Assembly (NCBI RefSeq): GCF_000026185.1
Contig: NC_010694.1
Location: 992,001 to 1,056,000, forward strand
Reading direction: 5' to 3'
Source of the DNA: Erwinia tasmaniensis Et1/99
GTDB taxonomy: Bacteria > Pseudomonadota > Gammaproteobacteria > Enterobacterales > Enterobacteriaceae
DNA: 64,000 nucleotides
Shown here: positions 1-10,910 of the stretch, piece by piece
Numbering within the stretch: position 1 is the first letter of the stretch
Layout: each line of letters begins with the position of its first letter
Translations under genes and position numbers: made by a program
The notes under the pieces: generated by a model
What the model was told of the DNA's origin: nothing
What the model saw: the letters and a program-made list of their open reading frames with translations, nothing else
Database searches by the model: none

Positions 1-1752
1 ATAACGCAGGCGGTTCTCATTTTGCATCACTTCCGCAAACTGTTGGATCTCGGTCGGGTCCTGAATATCGCGGCGCTGCGCGGTCACCGACATCAGCAGA
101 TGGTGGCGTACCAGCCAGGCGACCAGCTGCGTTTCACGCGAATTCAGCCCGTGCATTTCGGCGAATTCTTGTGCGTCCTGCGCGCCGAGGATGGAGTGAT
201 CGCCACCGCGTCCTTTGGCGATATCATGGAACAGCGCAGCCATTAGCAGCAGCTCCGGCTGGGGCAGGCGTGGCCACAGCTCTACGCAGAGGGGATGACG
301 TGGCCTGACGTTTTCATCGGCGAAGCTTTCCAGCTTCTGCAACACGCGGATAGTGTGTTCATCCACGGTATAGGCATGGAACAGGTCAAACTGCATCTGA
401 CCGACGATACTGCTCCACTGCGGCATATAGGCCCAGAGCACGCTGTGACGGTGCATGGGCACCAGCGCACGGCTGACGGCTCCAGGATGGCGCAAAATGG
501 CCATAAACAGCTCGCGAGCTTCAGCAATATTGCACAGCGGCTGCTTCAGGTGGCGGCGTGCGTGGCGCAGATGGCGCAGGGTATTGGAGTAGATGCCGGT
601 AATTTTCGGCGTGCGCACCATGGTATAAAACATCCGCACGATCGCTTCCGGCTGGCGGACAAATAGCGTTTCGTCCTGGAGGTCGATCAGCGTGCCGCGT
701 AGCTGGAATTCTTCGTCAATCGCGCGCGGTTTCTCGTCTGCACCAAGCGCCAGAATCGCCTCGTCAAACAGCTGTAGCAGCATCTGGTTCAGCTCCCCAA
801 CGCGGCGCGTCACGCGAAAGAAATCCTTCATCATGCGCTCGACCGGTTCGTTGCCTTCACCCTGGTAGTTCAGGCGCTGGGCTACGCTGAGCTGGCGGTC
901 AAACAGCAGGCGGTTATCGTAGCGGATTAGCGAGAGATGCAGAGCAAAGCGAATGCGCCAGAGAAAGCTCTGGCATTCGTTCAGCTCGTTGCGCTCCGCT
1001 TCGGTAAGAAAACCAAAACCCACCATTTCGGCCATGGAGGTTGCACCGAAGTGACGCCGTGCTACCCATAGTAGCGTGTGAATATCGCGCAGACCGCCGG
1101 GGCTGCTCTTAATATCCGGCTCCAGGTTATAACTGGTGCCGTGGTAGCGTTGATGACGCTCCTGCTGCTCGGCAATTTTGGCGGCAAAAAAGCGGTCAGA
1201 TGGCCAGAACCCGTCGCTGAACACGTTTTTCTGCATTTCAAGAAAGAGTGCGAGATCGCCGGTTAGCATGCGGGATTCGATCAGGTTAGTGGCGACGGTG
1301 AGGTCTGAAAGCCCCTCAAGAAGGCACTCTTCCAGCGTGCGTACGCTGTGACCCACCTCCAGCTTTAAATCCCACATCAGCGTCAACAGTTCGCCGGCAC
1401 GCTGGGCGTCGCTGTCTGAAAGGGGCTGGCGGCTGAGAATAAGAATGTCAATATCAGACAGCGGATGCAGCTCACCGCGGCCATAGCCGCCCACCGCCAC
1501 CAGGGCTATCCCCTCTTTTTCCGGGAAGCCAAAAAAACGCCACAGGCGGCGCAGCAGACGGTCAATAAACAGGGTGCGGGCAGCGATCAGGCTTTCCGCA
1601 TCCTGCCCGGCATCAAAGGCGGTCGCGAGATGCAGCTGGAACGTATCAAGGTGATGCCGCAACGTATCGCGGTTCAGCTCTTCATCATCCCAGCGTCGCG
1701 GGGCGCGAGTGAGTTTCTTCAGGATGTTGACGTCCGTCACTTCTTTATTCAT
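1..1752 (-). CDS. glnD: Bifunctional uridylyltransferase/uridylyl-removing enzyme GlnD (partial)
   Basis: GlnD senses glutamine and adds or removes UMP on the PII proteins GlnB/GlnK, controlling glutamine synthetase adenylylation and Ntr signalling. The start codon is at 1750-1752; 584 codons are visible, about two thirds of the usual length near 885, and the reading frame is open to the left edge, so the C-terminal ACT domains lie outside. The nucleotidyltransferase motif [16 protein letters not shown] is at about residues 88-103, with Asp100 and Asp102 as the expected metal ligands. The HD phosphohydrolase motif [13 protein letters not shown] has H509 and D510. The gene lies downstream of map on the same strand, as in E. 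coli, with a hairpin terminator between them. Identification is very secure. Confidence 0.97.
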   Translation of the reverse strand, partial: MNKEVTDVNILKKLTRAPRRWDDEELNRDTLRHHLDTFQLHLATAFDAGQDAESLIAARTLFIDRLLRRLWRFFGFPEKEGIALVAVGGYGRGELHPLSDIDILILSRQPLSDSDAQRAGELLTLMWDLKLEVGHSVRTLEECLLEGLSDLTVATNLIESRMLTGDLALFLEMQKNVFSDGFWPSDRFFAAKIAEQQERHQRYHGTSYNLEPDIKSSPGGLRDIHTLLWVARRHFGATSMAEMVGFGFLTEAERNELNECQSFLWRIRFALHLSLIRYDNRLLFDRQLSVAQRLNYQGEGNEPVERMMKDFFRVTRRVGELNQMLLQLFDEAILALGADEKPRAIDEEFQLRGTLIDLQDETLFVRQPEAIVRMFYTMVRTPKITGIYSNTLRHLRHARRHLKQPLCNIAEARELFMAILRHPGAVSRALVPMHRHSVLWAYMPQWSSIVGQMQFDLFHAYTVDEHTIRVLQKLESFADENVRPRHPLCVELWPRLPQPELLLMAALFHDIAKGRGGDHSILGAQDAQEFAEMHGLNSRETQLVAWLVRHHLLMSVTAQRRDIQDPTEIQQFAEVMQNENRLRY

Positions 1753-1770
1753 TTCACCGCTCCGAAGAGA

Positions 1771-1796
1771 TAAAAAAAGCCGGCGGCGGCCGGCTT
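1771..1796 (-). terminator. Rho-independent terminator after map
   Basis: On the minus strand an 8-bp stem (AAGCCGGC paired with GCCGGCTT, 4-nt loop) is followed directly by a run of seven T. It lies between the end of map and the start of glnD, so it probably limits read-through from map into glnD. Confidence 0.85.
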
Positions 1797-1844
1797 AGAT
1801 TGCTGAACATATCACGCGGCTCCCGTCTGGCCCGCGGCGGGATG

Positions 1845-2639
1845 TTAGCTTTCGTGCGTCAGAACCGCCGGAATGGTGTCATCTTTACGCAGCGTCATGA
1901 TTTCACAGCCGTTTTCAGTCACCACAATCGTGTGTTCGTACTGTGCAGACAGGCTACGATCTTTCGTTTTTACCGTCCAGCCATCTTTCATGCTGCGGAT
2001 GCGGTAGTCGCCAGCATTGACCATAGGTTCAATGGTGAATGCCATGCCTGGCTGTAACACCACGCCGCCATCATCGGCATCGTAGTGCAATACCTGAGGC
2101 TCTTCATGGAACCCCTTGCCGATGCCGTGACCGCAATACTCGCGTACCACGGAGAAGTCCTGTGCTTCGACGAATTTCTGGATTTCGCGGCCCAGGGTGC
2201 GCAGGCGAATGCCTGGCTTAACCATACGCAGGGCCAGATAGAGGCTTTCCTGCGTTATACGGCACAGGCGCTCACCCTGGATGGTGGGCTTGCCGACGAT
2301 AAACATGGTTGAGGTGTCGCCATGGTAGTCATCCTTGATTACCGTAACGTCGATGTTGACGATATCGCCATCCTTGAGGATTTTATCGTCGCTCGGGATG
2401 CCGTGGCACACCACCTCATTGACCGAAATGCACACTGATTTGGGGAAGCCGTGGTAGCCGAGTGAGGCGGAAATCGCGTGCTGTTTGTTCACGATATGAT
2501 CGTGACACAGGCGGTCCAGCTCAGCGGTGCTGATACCGGGAACCACGTGTTCCTCAATCATTTCCAGTACTTCGGCGGCCAGGCGGCCGGCCACGCGCAT
2601 TTTTTCGATCTCTTCAGGGGTTTTTATTGAAATTGCCAT
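1845..2639 (-). CDS. map: Methionine aminopeptidase, type I
   Basis: Removes the initiator methionine from nascent cytosolic proteins whose second residue is small. The 264-residue length matches the E. coli enzyme. Expected active-site residues sit at the canonical positions: H79 in VVCHG, D97 in NIDVTV and D108 in HGDTS, followed by HGIGKGFHEEP and EPMVNAG with the remaining metal ligands. The ATG start gives the family N-terminus MAISIKTPEEI. It is divergent from rpsB and followed by a hairpin terminator. Nothing unusual is seen. Confidence 0.98.
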   Translation of the reverse strand: MAISIKTPEEIEKMRVAGRLAAEVLEMIEEHVVPGISTAELDRLCHDHIVNKQHAISASLGYHGFPKSVCISVNEVVCHGIPSDDKILKDGDIVNIDVTVIKDDYHGDTSTMFIVGKPTIQGERLCRITQESLYLALRMVKPGIRLRTLGREIQKFVEAQDFSVVREYCGHGIGKGFHEEPQVLHYDADDGGVVLQPGMAFTIEPMVNAGDYRIRSMKDGWTVKTKDRSLSAQYEHTIVVTENGCEIMTLRKDDTIPAVLTHES

Positions 2640-2780
2640 TCATTCGGTCCGCATTTGTCGTCATTTTCGACAATAATAATGAGAGTAGGGCAATGGTAGC
2701 AGTCCACCAGGGCGCTGCCAATTGGAGTTTGATCTCTGAGCGGGCTTGCAGGCAACAACGGACTGCAAATGCAACAACAG

Positions 2781-2810
2781 TTGGCTTCAATGTCGACTTT
2801 ATGGTATAAA
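2781..2810 (+). promoter_or_regulatory. Probable sigma-70 promoter of rpsB-tsf
   Basis: A -35-like TTGGCT at 2781-2786 and TATAAA at 2805-2810 are separated by 18 bp. The -10 carries an extended TGG and is followed by a GC-rich discriminator (gcgcgccg), the arrangement expected for a growth-rate and ppGpp-controlled ribosomal promoter. The rest of the 357-bp gap between map and rpsB also has to hold the map promoter, which I could not place. Confidence 0.7.
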
Positions 2811-2816
2811 GCGCGC

Positions 2817-3722
<906 letters not shown>

Positions 3723-3775
3723 TAAGGCTTGCTCTGATAAAGAGCCCCTTATCAATCAGATATCAATCTGTAACG

Positions 3776-3806
3776 AAGGGGCCTGAATTGGCCCCTTTAT
3801 TTTTTC
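3776..3806 (+). terminator. Hairpin terminator/attenuator between rpsB and tsf
   Basis: AAGGGGCC and GGCCCCTT form an 8-bp stem around a 6-nt loop and are followed by TATTTTTT. Because tsf lies 117 nt downstream in the same orientation, it probably acts as a partial terminator that adjusts the S2 to EF-Ts ratio, as the intergenic attenuator is thought to do in E. coli. Confidence 0.85.
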
Positions 3807-3922
3807 GACTTCGCTTTGCCGATTGTCACAATCGGCGGGGCAGAATGTTTTCCCGAGACCGGCATTTGTGGTGAGCGCCTGCGGGCATTGCTGACAGATG
3901 CAAGCTAACCGAGGATGAGAGA

Positions 3923-4774
3923 ATGGCTGACATTACCGCTGCTCTGGTAAAAGAACTGCGTGAGCGTACTGGCGCAGGCATGATGGATTGTAAGAAAGCA
4001 CTGACCGAAGCCAACGGCGACATCGAGCTGGCGATCGAGAACATGCGTAAATCTGGCGCGATTAAAGCGGCGAAAAAAGCAGGCAACGTTGCGGCTGACG
4101 GCGTGATCAAAACCCGCATTGAAGGCAACTTCGGCGTGATTCTGGAAGTGAACTGCCAGACTGACTTCGTGGCAAAAGATGCCGGTTTCCAGGCTTTCGC
4201 TGACAAAGTGCTTGATGCTGCCTTTGCCGGTAAAATCACAGATGTTGACGTGCTGAAAGCGCAGTTCGAAGAAGAGCGCGTAGCGCTGGTGGCGAAAATT
4301 GGTGAGAACATCAACATTCGCCGCGTTGCTTCCCTGGAAGGCGACGTGCTGGGCAGCTACCTGCACGGCGCACGTATCGGCGTTCTGATCTCTGCTACCG
4401 CAGCAGATGAAGAGCTGGTTAAGCAGCTGGCTATGCACGTCGCAGCAAGCAAGCCGGAATTCGTTAAGCCAGAAGACGTGTCCGCTGAAGTCGTGGCAAA
4501 AGAGTACCAGGTTCAGCTGGATATCGCCATGCAGTCCGGCAAGCCAAAAGAAATCGCTGAAAAAATGGTTGAAGGCCGCATGAAGAAATTCACCGGTGAA
4601 GTGTCTCTGACCGGTCAGCCTTTCGTCATTGACCCAAGCAAGACCGTGGGCCAGCTGCTGAAAGAGAAAAACGCAGACGTGACCAGCTTCATCCGCTTTG
4701 AAGTGGGCGAAGGCATTGAGAAAGCTGAGACAGATTTCGCGGCAGAAGTCGCGGCCATGTCCAAGCAGTCTTAA
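3923..4774 (+). CDS. tsf: Elongation factor Ts
   Basis: Guanine-nucleotide exchange factor for EF-Tu in the cytosol. The 283-residue length equals the E. coli factor. It shows the N-terminal UBA-like signature [16 protein letters not shown] (residues 12-27) and the TDFV motif at residues 80-83, whose Asp-Phe pair contacts EF-Tu. A GAGGA-like ribosome binding site precedes the ATG. It is cotranscribed with rpsB and closed by a strong terminator. Confidence 0.99.
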   Translation: MADITAALVKELRERTGAGMMDCKKALTEANGDIELAIENMRKSGAIKAAKKAGNVAADGVIKTRIEGNFGVILEVNCQTDFVAKDAGFQAFADKVLDAAFAGKITDVDVLKAQFEEERVALVAKIGENINIRRVASLEGDVLGSYLHGARIGVLISATAADEELVKQLAMHVAASKPEFVKPEDVSAEVVAKEYQVQLDIAMQSGKPKEIAEKMVEGRMKKFTGEVSLTGQPFVIDPSKTVGQLLKEKNADVTSFIRFEVGEGIEKAETDFAAEVAAMSKQS

Positions 4775-4783
4775 TGGTCCGAC

Positions 4784-4811
4784 AAGAACCGCCACACGGC
4801 GGTTCTTTTTT
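4784..4811 (+). terminator. Rho-independent terminator after tsf
   Basis: AAGAACCGCC and GGCGGTTCTT make a perfect 10-bp stem with loop ACAC, followed by TTTT. It lies just after the tsf stop and ends the rpsB-tsf transcription unit. Confidence 0.93.
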
Positions 4812-4929
4812 GTCTGCCTTCCGGCAGCGCATTTTCAGTCTCATCCCAATAGTAATGACCCGCTGCTTTTAGGATGATACCGCACGCAGTTAACACCCCT
4901 TTTCGACGATATCTTCCAGGAAAATAACC

Positions 4930-5655
4930 ATGGCGACCAATGCAAAACCCGTATATCAACGTATCCTGCTGAAACTGAGCGGTGAAGCACTGCAAGGTGC
5001 TGAAGGCTTCGGTATTGATGCCAGCGTGCTGGATCGTATGGCTCAGGAAGTGAAAGAGCTGGTAGAGCTGGGCATTCAGGTAGGTGTGGTGATCGGTGGT
5101 GGTAACCTGTTCCGCGGCGCTGGCCTCGCGCAGGCGGGCATGAATCGCGTGGTGGGCGACCATATGGGGATGCTGGCAACGGTGATGAACGGCCTGGCGA
5201 TGCGTGATGCGCTGCATCGTGCCTACGTCAACGCCCGCCTGATGTCCGCTATCCCTCTTAACGGCGTTTGCGACAACTACAGCTGGGCAGAGGCGATCAG
5301 CCTGCTGCGTAACAACCGCGTAGTGATCTTCTCTGCCGGTACGGGCAATCCATTCTTTACCACTGACTCCGCAGCCTGCCTGCGCGGCATCGAAATCGAA
5401 GCCGACGTGGTACTGAAAGCCACCAAAGTAGACGGCGTGTATTCTGCCGATCCGGTGAGCAACCCGGATGCCGTCCTGCACGAGCGTCTGACCTACGCCG
5501 AAGTGCTGGACAAAGAGTTAAAAGTGATGGATCTGGCGGCCTTTACGCTGGCACGCGACCATTCACTGCCTATCCGTGTGTTCAATATGAACAAGCCCGG
5601 CGCGCTGCGTCGCGTGGTGATGGGTGAAAAAGAAGGTACGCTGATCGCGCATTAA
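4930..5655 (+). CDS. pyrH: Uridylate kinase (UMP kinase)
   Basis: Phosphorylates UMP to UDP, the committed step feeding UTP and CTP synthesis; homohexamer of the amino-acid-kinase fold. The 241-residue product has the phosphate-binding KLSGEAL near the N-terminus, the [11 protein letters not shown] loop, the [11 protein letters not shown] segment and [11 protein letters not shown]. The ATG follows AGGA with good spacing. frr follows 122 nt downstream, an arrangement conserved in enterobacteria. Confidence 0.98.
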   Translation: MATNAKPVYQRILLKLSGEALQGAEGFGIDASVLDRMAQEVKELVELGIQVGVVIGGGNLFRGAGLAQAGMNRVVGDHMGMLATVMNGLAMRDALHRAYVNARLMSAIPLNGVCDNYSWAEAISLLRNNRVVIFSAGTGNPFFTTDSAACLRGIEIEADVVLKATKVDGVYSADPVSNPDAVLHERLTYAEVLDKELKVMDLAAFTLARDHSLPIRVFNMNKPGALRRVVMGEKEGTLIAH

Positions 5656-5777
5656 TATCAGTCTGCGGTTAGAATAAGGTATATTCTGCCTGCCAGAATT
5701 ATCTAAGAGTCATTGGCATTTGAACGGCTTCTGCCCGGCAGAGGCTGGTGGATCAAACAGAATCCAAGGGTTTTAAC

Positions 5778-6335
5778 GTGATTAACGACATCAAAAAAGA
5801 TGCAGAAACGCGCATGGAAAAATGCGTAGAAGCATTCAGAAACCACATCAGCAAGATCCGTACCGGCCGTGCATCGCCGAGTATCCTCGACGGTATCATG
5901 GTTGATTACTACGGTTCTGCTACGCCGCTGCGCCAGCTGGCCAGCGTCACCGTAGAAGACTCGCGCACGCTGAAAATCAACGTTTTCGATCGCTCAATCG
6001 GTGCAGCCGTTGAGAAGGCGATCATGACATCGGACCTCGGGCTGAACCCAAGTTCAGCCGGTAGCGATATTCGTGTTCCGCTGCCTGCGTTGACCGAAGA
6101 GCGTCGTAAAGACCTGATTAAAGTGGTGCGCGGCGAAGCCGAGCAGGGCCGTGTTTCCGTGCGTAACGTACGCCGTGATGCTAACGATAAGCTGAAAGCG
6201 CTGCTGAAAGATAAAGAAATCAGTGAAGACGACGACCGTCGTGCACAGGAAGATGTGCAGAAAATGACCGATATCTTTATCAAGAAAGTGGATGCCGCGT
6301 TGGCAGATAAAGAAACGGAGCTGATGGACTTCTGA
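5778..6335 (+). CDS. frr: Ribosome recycling factor
   Basis: With EF-G it splits post-termination ribosomes. From a GTG at 5778, preceded by AAGGG seven bases upstream, the protein is 185 residues, exactly the E. coli length, starting [10 protein letters not shown]. An upstream in-frame GTG at 5748 would add ten residues but lacks a ribosome binding site and family support. The [15 protein letters not shown] and [11 protein letters not shown] blocks are diagnostic of RRF. Confidence 0.97.
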   Translation: MINDIKKDAETRMEKCVEAFRNHISKIRTGRASPSILDGIMVDYYGSATPLRQLASVTVEDSRTLKINVFDRSIGAAVEKAIMTSDLGLNPSSAGSDIRVPLPALTEERRKDLIKVVRGEAEQGRVSVRNVRRDANDKLKALLKDKEISEDDDRRAQEDVQKMTDIFIKKVDAALADKETELMDF

Positions 6336-6353
6336 GTCCGTCACTATCCGCTT

Positions 6354-6402
6354 AAACGCCGTACAGACTCCCTTCATACGAAGAGGGGGCTGGCGGCGTT
6401 TT
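6354..6402 (+). terminator. Probable terminator after frr
   Basis: AAACGCCG at 6354-6361 pairs with CGGCGTTT at 6394-6401, with an inner CTCCC/GGGGG stem and a TTCATACGAA loop. The 3' arm ends in TTTT. It separates frr from dxr. Confidence 0.65.
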
Positions 6403-6482
6403 GCATTTGTTAACTTGCCCGACAGCTGCCCGTTACGCTTAGCGATCGGTGGTTGTGCCGGGTCATTATACTGAGCAAACGC

Positions 6483-7697
6483 ATGAAGCAACTGACCATC
6501 CTCGGTTCGACCGGCTCTATCGGCACCAGCACGCTGGCCGTGGTACGCGCCAATCCGCAGCTATTTGCCGTTAAGGCACTGGTTGCCGGGCGCAATGTTG
6601 AACTGATGACCGGGCAATGCCTGGAGTTCCGACCGGCGTATGCCGCGATGTCGGATAAGCGTGCGGCAGAGGAACTTCGGCTTCGTTTGAAGGATCTTAA
6701 TGTCGCTACCGAGGTGCTGAGCGGCGAGCAGGCGGCCTGCGATCTGGCTGCGTTGGATGATGTCGACCAGGTGATGGCAGCTATCGTCGGCGCGGCGGGT
6801 TTATTGCCCACCCTGGCGGCTATTCGCGCCGGAAAAAAGGTGCTGCTGGCGAATAAAGAATCACTGGTCACCTGCGGCCGTCTTTTTCTTGAGGCGGTAA
6901 GCGCTTCAAAAGCCCAGCTGTTGCCAATAGACAGCGAGCACAACGCGATTTTTCAGAGTTTGCCTGCTTCCCTCCAGCAGCAGTTAGGGTACGCTTCTCT
7001 TGAGAATAATGGCATTGAAAGCATTATTCTAACCGGATCGGGTGGCCCTTTTCGCGACACGCCGTTGGTGGAATTGCCTCATATGACGCCAGACCAGGCG
7101 TGTGCGCATCCGAACTGGTCGATGGGACGTAAAATTTCCGTCGACTCGGCCACCATGATGAATAAAGGCCTGGAATATATCGAAGCCCGCTGGCTGTTTA
7201 ATGCTACCGATGCGCAGATGGAAGTGATTCTGCACCCGCAGTCTGTGATCCATTCAATGGTGCGCTACCGTGATGGTAGTGTGATTGCTCAGCTGGGTTC
7301 GCCGGATATGCGTACGCCAATTGCTCATGCGATGGCCTGGCCACAGCGGGTGGAGTCAGGTGTGCAACCACTTGATTTTACGCGCATGTCGGCGATGACC
7401 TTCGCGCAGCCTGATTATACTCGCTATCCATGCCTCAAGCTGGCGATGGATGCCAGTAAAGCCGGGCAGGCGGCGACAACCACGTTGAATGCGGCAAATG
7501 AGATTGCGGTAGCCGCGTTTCTGGCGTCAGAAATTCGCTTTACCGATATTGCTGCGCTGAATGTTGCGGTACTGGACACGCTATCTTGCCAGGAGCCGCA
7601 AAACGTCGATGCGGTGATTGCCATTGACCGCGAAGCACGGGCAGCGGCGCAAGCCTTACTGCCACGCTTTGCGGCCAAGCGCGCCAGCGTGATTTAA
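6483..7697 (+). CDS. dxr: 1-deoxy-D-xylulose 5-phosphate reductoisomerase
   Basis: Converts DXP to 2-C-methyl-D-erythritol 4-phosphate with NADPH, the first dedicated step of the MEP isoprenoid pathway. The ATG at 6483 gives [14 protein letters not shown], with the NADPH-binding GSTGSIG at residues 8-14. An upstream in-frame GTG at 6453 would extend it by ten residues but departs from the family. Metal and substrate motifs [13 protein letters not shown] and [11 protein letters not shown] are present. It is 404 residues, slightly longer than the 398 of E. coli because of a small insertion before PIDSEHN and a longer tail. It feeds uppS immediately downstream. Confidence 0.97.
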   Translation: MKQLTILGSTGSIGTSTLAVVRANPQLFAVKALVAGRNVELMTGQCLEFRPAYAAMSDKRAAEELRLRLKDLNVATEVLSGEQAACDLAALDDVDQVMAAIVGAAGLLPTLAAIRAGKKVLLANKESLVTCGRLFLEAVSASKAQLLPIDSEHNAIFQSLPASLQQQLGYASLENNGIESIILTGSGGPFRDTPLVELPHMTPDQACAHPNWSMGRKISVDSATMMNKGLEYIEARWLFNATDAQMEVILHPQSVIHSMVRYRDGSVIAQLGSPDMRTPIAHAMAWPQRVESGVQPLDFTRMSAMTFAQPDYTRYPCLKLAMDASKAGQAATTTLNAANEIAVAAFLASEIRFTDIAALNVAVLDTLSCQEPQNVDAVIAIDREARAAAQALLPRFAAKRASVI

Positions 7698-7708
7698 CAC
7701 GCCGCTAT

Positions 7709-7737
7709 TTGTGAGCGTTGGGCGGAGGTGGTATAGT
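7709..7737 (+). promoter_or_regulatory. Probable promoter for uppS and the downstream envelope genes
   Basis: TTGTGA at 7709-7714 and TATAGT at 7732-7737 are spaced by 17 bp, and the -10 is extended by TGG. It lies in the 170-bp gap after dxr, where a start for the uppS-cdsA-rseP-bamA series is expected. Confidence 0.6.
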
Positions 7738-7867
7738 CTTGCCCCACCGTTCGGGGTAATGGCGTAGTTAAGCGGAGTAAGCCCGCGCGATAACGGCCTT
7801 TTTTGCGCCAGGCGGGTGATATATTTCAGAAGTCGTTAAATTCTGAACCAAGGAATTATTACGCGTT

Positions 7868-8620
7868 ATGTCGTCCGAAAATCAATTACAAACCGATGAC
7901 CCGCAGGGGACAGGCCCTCGCCATGTGGCCATCATTATGGATGGCAACGGTCGCTGGGCTAAAAACCAGGGCAAGCTGCGCATTTCTGGTCATAAAGCAG
8001 GAGTGAAATCTGTACGCCGCGCCGTCAGTTTCGCCGTCAGTCGCAAACTGGATGCACTCACGCTTTATGCCTTCAGCAGTGAAAACTGGAATCGTCCACA
8101 GCAGGAAGTGTTGGCGCTGATGGAGCTGTTTGTCTGGGCACTCGACAGCGAAGTTAAGAGCTTGCATAAGCATAATGTCCGGCTGAAAATCATCGGCGAT
8201 ATCAGCCGGTTTAATAACCGGTTACAAGAGCGTATCCGTCGCGCTGAAGAGCTGACGCAGCAAAATAATGGACTGACTCTCAACATTGCCGCGAATTATG
8301 GCGGACGTTGGGATATTATCCACGGGGTTAGAAAAATTGCAGAGCAGGTGCAGGAAGGGCTTCTTCGTCCGGATCAAATCGAGGAAGAGACGCTTGGGGC
8401 GCACCTCTGTCTGAATGATATGGCACCTGTAGATCTCGTAATAAGGACCGGGGGAGAGCATCGCATCAGTAACTTCCTGCTGTGGCAAGTAGCCTACGCA
8501 GAGTTCTGGTTTACCGATACTCTTTGGCCTGATTTTGATGAACAAGTTTTTGAAGGTGCACTGAATGCATTTGCACAACGAGAGCGTCGCTTTGGCGGTG
8601 CAACACCCGGTAGCGCATAG
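7868..8620 (+). CDS. uppS: Undecaprenyl diphosphate synthase (cis-prenyltransferase)
   Basis: Condenses FPP with eight IPP units in cis to make the C55 carrier lipid precursor for peptidoglycan and O-antigen. The 250-residue protein shows HVAIIMDGNGRWA with catalytic Asp25, the SSENWNRP block, and the C-terminal signature DLVIRTGGEHRISNFLLWQ. An AAGGAATT ribosome binding site precedes the ATG. It starts the compact series that continues with cdsA 18 bp downstream. Also called ispU. Confidence 0.98.
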   Translation: MSSENQLQTDDPQGTGPRHVAIIMDGNGRWAKNQGKLRISGHKAGVKSVRRAVSFAVSRKLDALTLYAFSSENWNRPQQEVLALMELFVWALDSEVKSLHKHNVRLKIIGDISRFNNRLQERIRRAEELTQQNNGLTLNIAANYGGRWDIIHGVRKIAEQVQEGLLRPDQIEEETLGAHLCLNDMAPVDLVIRTGGEHRISNFLLWQVAYAEFWFTDTLWPDFDEQVFEGALNAFAQRERRFGGATPGSA

Positions 8621-8638
8621 GCGCTCTGGGGGTAATAT

Positions 8639-9496
8639 TTGTTAAAGTCACGCCTGATCACCGCGTTTATTTTAATTCCCATCGTCATTGCAGCGCTGTT
8701 CCTGCTGCCGCCGTTAGGGTTCGCCATCACTATTTTAGTCATCAGTATGCTGGCCGCATGGGAATGGGGACAGCTGGCTGGCTTTGCTGCCCGTTCGCAG
8801 CGTATCTGGCTGGCGCTGATCTGTGGCCTGCTACTGGCGTTTATGCTTTTCACGCTGCCGGCCTACCAGCATTCGGTGCATCTTCCACAGATAAGTGACT
8901 CACTGTGGGCGGCCCTCGCCTGGTGGGCTGTTGCACTTCTTCTGGTGCTGTTCTATCCCTCTTCGGCCTCATTTTGGCGCAATTCGCGTCCGTTGCGCGT
9001 CATTTTTGGTTTATTAACCATCGTGCCGTTCTTCTGGGGCATGCTCGCTCTGCGGCAGTATCATTATGAATCAGACCACTTTGCCGGTGCCTGGTGGTTG
9101 CTCTACCTGATGTTTTTGGTCTGGGGAGCGGATTCCGGTGCCTATATGTTTGGCAAACTGTTTGGTAAACATAAGCTGGCCCCCAGGGTCTCCCCTGGCA
9201 AAACCTGGGAAGGTTTCGCCGGCGGGCTACTGACTTCAGCGCTGATATGCTGGCTGTTTAGCGAATTTGCGCCACTGCATGTCCCGCTTTCCACTCTGCT
9301 GATCTGTTCGATTGCTGCCGCACTGGCGTCCGTTCTGGGCGATCTTACGGAAAGTATGTTTAAACGCGAGGCGGGTATCAAAGACAGCGGTAATTTGATC
9401 CCTGGGCACGGAGGGATCCTCGACCGCATTGACAGTCTGACTGCTGCGGTACCGGTATTTGCCTGTTTGTTACTGTTGGTCTTTGGAACGTTGTAG
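8639..9496 (+). CDS. cdsA: Phosphatidate cytidylyltransferase (CDP-diglyceride synthase)
   Basis: Integral inner-membrane enzyme making CDP-diacylglycerol from phosphatidic acid and CTP, the branch point of phospholipid synthesis; the product is used by PssA, also in this window. It starts at a TTG, as in E. coli, preceded by GGGGG. The 285 residues contain about eight hydrophobic segments and the C-terminal CDS signature (residues about 240-265) with SMFKREAGIKDS and PGHGGILDRIDS. It is 9 bp from rseP. Confidence 0.97.
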   Translation: MLKSRLITAFILIPIVIAALFLLPPLGFAITILVISMLAAWEWGQLAGFAARSQRIWLALICGLLLAFMLFTLPAYQHSVHLPQISDSLWAALAWWAVALLLVLFYPSSASFWRNSRPLRVIFGLLTIVPFFWGMLALRQYHYESDHFAGAWWLLYLMFLVWGADSGAYMFGKLFGKHKLAPRVSPGKTWEGFAGGLLTSALICWLFSEFAPLHVPLSTLLICSIAAALASVLGDLTESMFKREAGIKDSGNLIPGHGGILDRIDSLTAAVPVFACLLLLVFGTL

Positions 9497-9505
9497 GGAA
9501 ACACA

Positions 9506-10855
9506 ATGCTAAGCGTACTCTGGAGTTTTGCTGCTTTTATCGTCGCACTGGGGATTTTGATCACCGTGCATGAATTCGGCCATTTCTGGGTGGCCCGGCG
9601 CTGCGGCGTCAAGGTTGAGCGCTTCTCGATTGGCTTCGGCAAGGCACTGTGGCGACGTGTTGACAAGCAGGGTACTGAATACGTCATCGCACTGATCCCG
9701 CTGGGCGGGTACGTCAAGATGCTGGATGAGCGCATGGCCAGCGTGCCGCCTGAAGTGCGCCATCAGGCATTCAATAACAAAACCGTGTTGCAACGCGCGG
9801 CCATCGTCAGCGCCGGTCCGGCTGCTAATTTCCTCTTTGCTATCTTTGCTTACTGGCTGGTGTTTATCATCGGCGTGCCCGGCGTTCGTCCTGTTGTTGG
9901 TGAAATAATAAGCGGATCGCCCGCGGCAGAGGCACAAATTACCCCCGGAACGGAACTTAAAGCCGTTGACGGTATCGAAACGCCTGACTGGGATGCTGTG
10001 CGCATGGCGCTTGTGGCAAAAATTGGAGATGACGATACGCGCATTTCCATTGCGCCTTTTGGCAGTGAGCAGACCAGTGAAAAGATTATCGATCTGCGCC
10101 ACTGGCAGTTCGAGCCAGACAAGCAGGACCCGGTGACATCTTTGGGGATCCAGCCCCGTGGGCCACGCATCGAATCGGTGTTGGATCAGGTACAAAAGAA
10201 CTCCGCCGCAAGTCGGGCGGGTTTGCAAGCTGGCGACAGGATCGTTAAAGTCGGTGGTCAGCCTCTGGAGCAGTGGCAGAATTTTGTCACCGCGGTGCGT
10301 GATAATCCGGAAAAAGAAATGGTTATTGAGGTAGAGCGTGCAGGCAGCAGGGTGCAGTTGACCCTCACGCCAGAAGCCAATCCTCAAAACAAGGCTGAAG
10401 GGTTTGCCGGTGTGATACCTCGTGTTATCCCGCTGCCTGATGAATATAAAACGGTGCGCCAGTACGGGCCGTTTGCCGCAGTCGGTGAAGCCAGCGCAAA
10501 AACCTGGCAACTGATGAAGCTGACGGTAAGTATGTTGGGTAAACTGATTGTCGGCGATGTTAAGCTGAACAATCTCAGCGGGCCGATTTCGATCGCGCAG
10601 GGTGCTGGGATGTCAGCGGAATATGGTTTGATTTACTACCTGATGTTTCTCGCTCTGATTAGCGTAAACCTTGGGATTATCAATCTGTTCCCTCTGCCGG
10701 TGTTAGATGGTGGTCATCTGCTTTTCCTGCTGATTGAAAAAATCAAGGGAAGGCCGTTGTCCGAGCGAGTTCAGGACTTCAGTTATCGCATCGGCTCAAT
10801 TTTGCTGATGTTGTTAATGGGGCTTGCGCTATTCAATGATTTCTCACGCTTTTGA
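9506..10855 (+). CDS. rseP: Site-2 zinc metalloprotease RseP
   Basis: Intramembrane protease that makes the second cut in anti-sigma factor RseA after DegS, releasing sigma-E; it also clears signal-peptide remnants. The zinc motif HEFGH is at residues 22-26 inside the first membrane segment, and the third ligand motif [12 protein letters not shown] lies near the C-terminus. Two PDZ domains occupy roughly residues 115-310. The length of 449 matches the family. Its place next to bamA and skp links envelope stress sensing to outer-membrane assembly. Confidence 0.98.
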   Translation: MLSVLWSFAAFIVALGILITVHEFGHFWVARRCGVKVERFSIGFGKALWRRVDKQGTEYVIALIPLGGYVKMLDERMASVPPEVRHQAFNNKTVLQRAAIVSAGPAANFLFAIFAYWLVFIIGVPGVRPVVGEIISGSPAAEAQITPGTELKAVDGIETPDWDAVRMALVAKIGDDDTRISIAPFGSEQTSEKIIDLRHWQFEPDKQDPVTSLGIQPRGPRIESVLDQVQKNSAASRAGLQAGDRIVKVGGQPLEQWQNFVTAVRDNPEKEMVIEVERAGSRVQLTLTPEANPQNKAEGFAGVIPRVIPLPDEYKTVRQYGPFAAVGEASAKTWQLMKLTVSMLGKLIVGDVKLNNLSGPISIAQGAGMSAEYGLIYYLMFLALISVNLGIINLFPLPVLDGGHLLFLLIEKIKGRPLSERVQDFSYRIGSILLMLLMGLALFNDFSRF

Positions 10856-10910
10856 TTTGTCTCCGGGCAATAGATTCGTGAGAACCAGCTAGGAAGAATG
10901 CATAACAACG

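Noticed and set aside
3905..4795. A 296-codon open frame antisense to tsf
   Set aside because: It is a shadow of the well-supported tsf gene on the opposite strand; composition follows tsf codon bias and it resembles no family.
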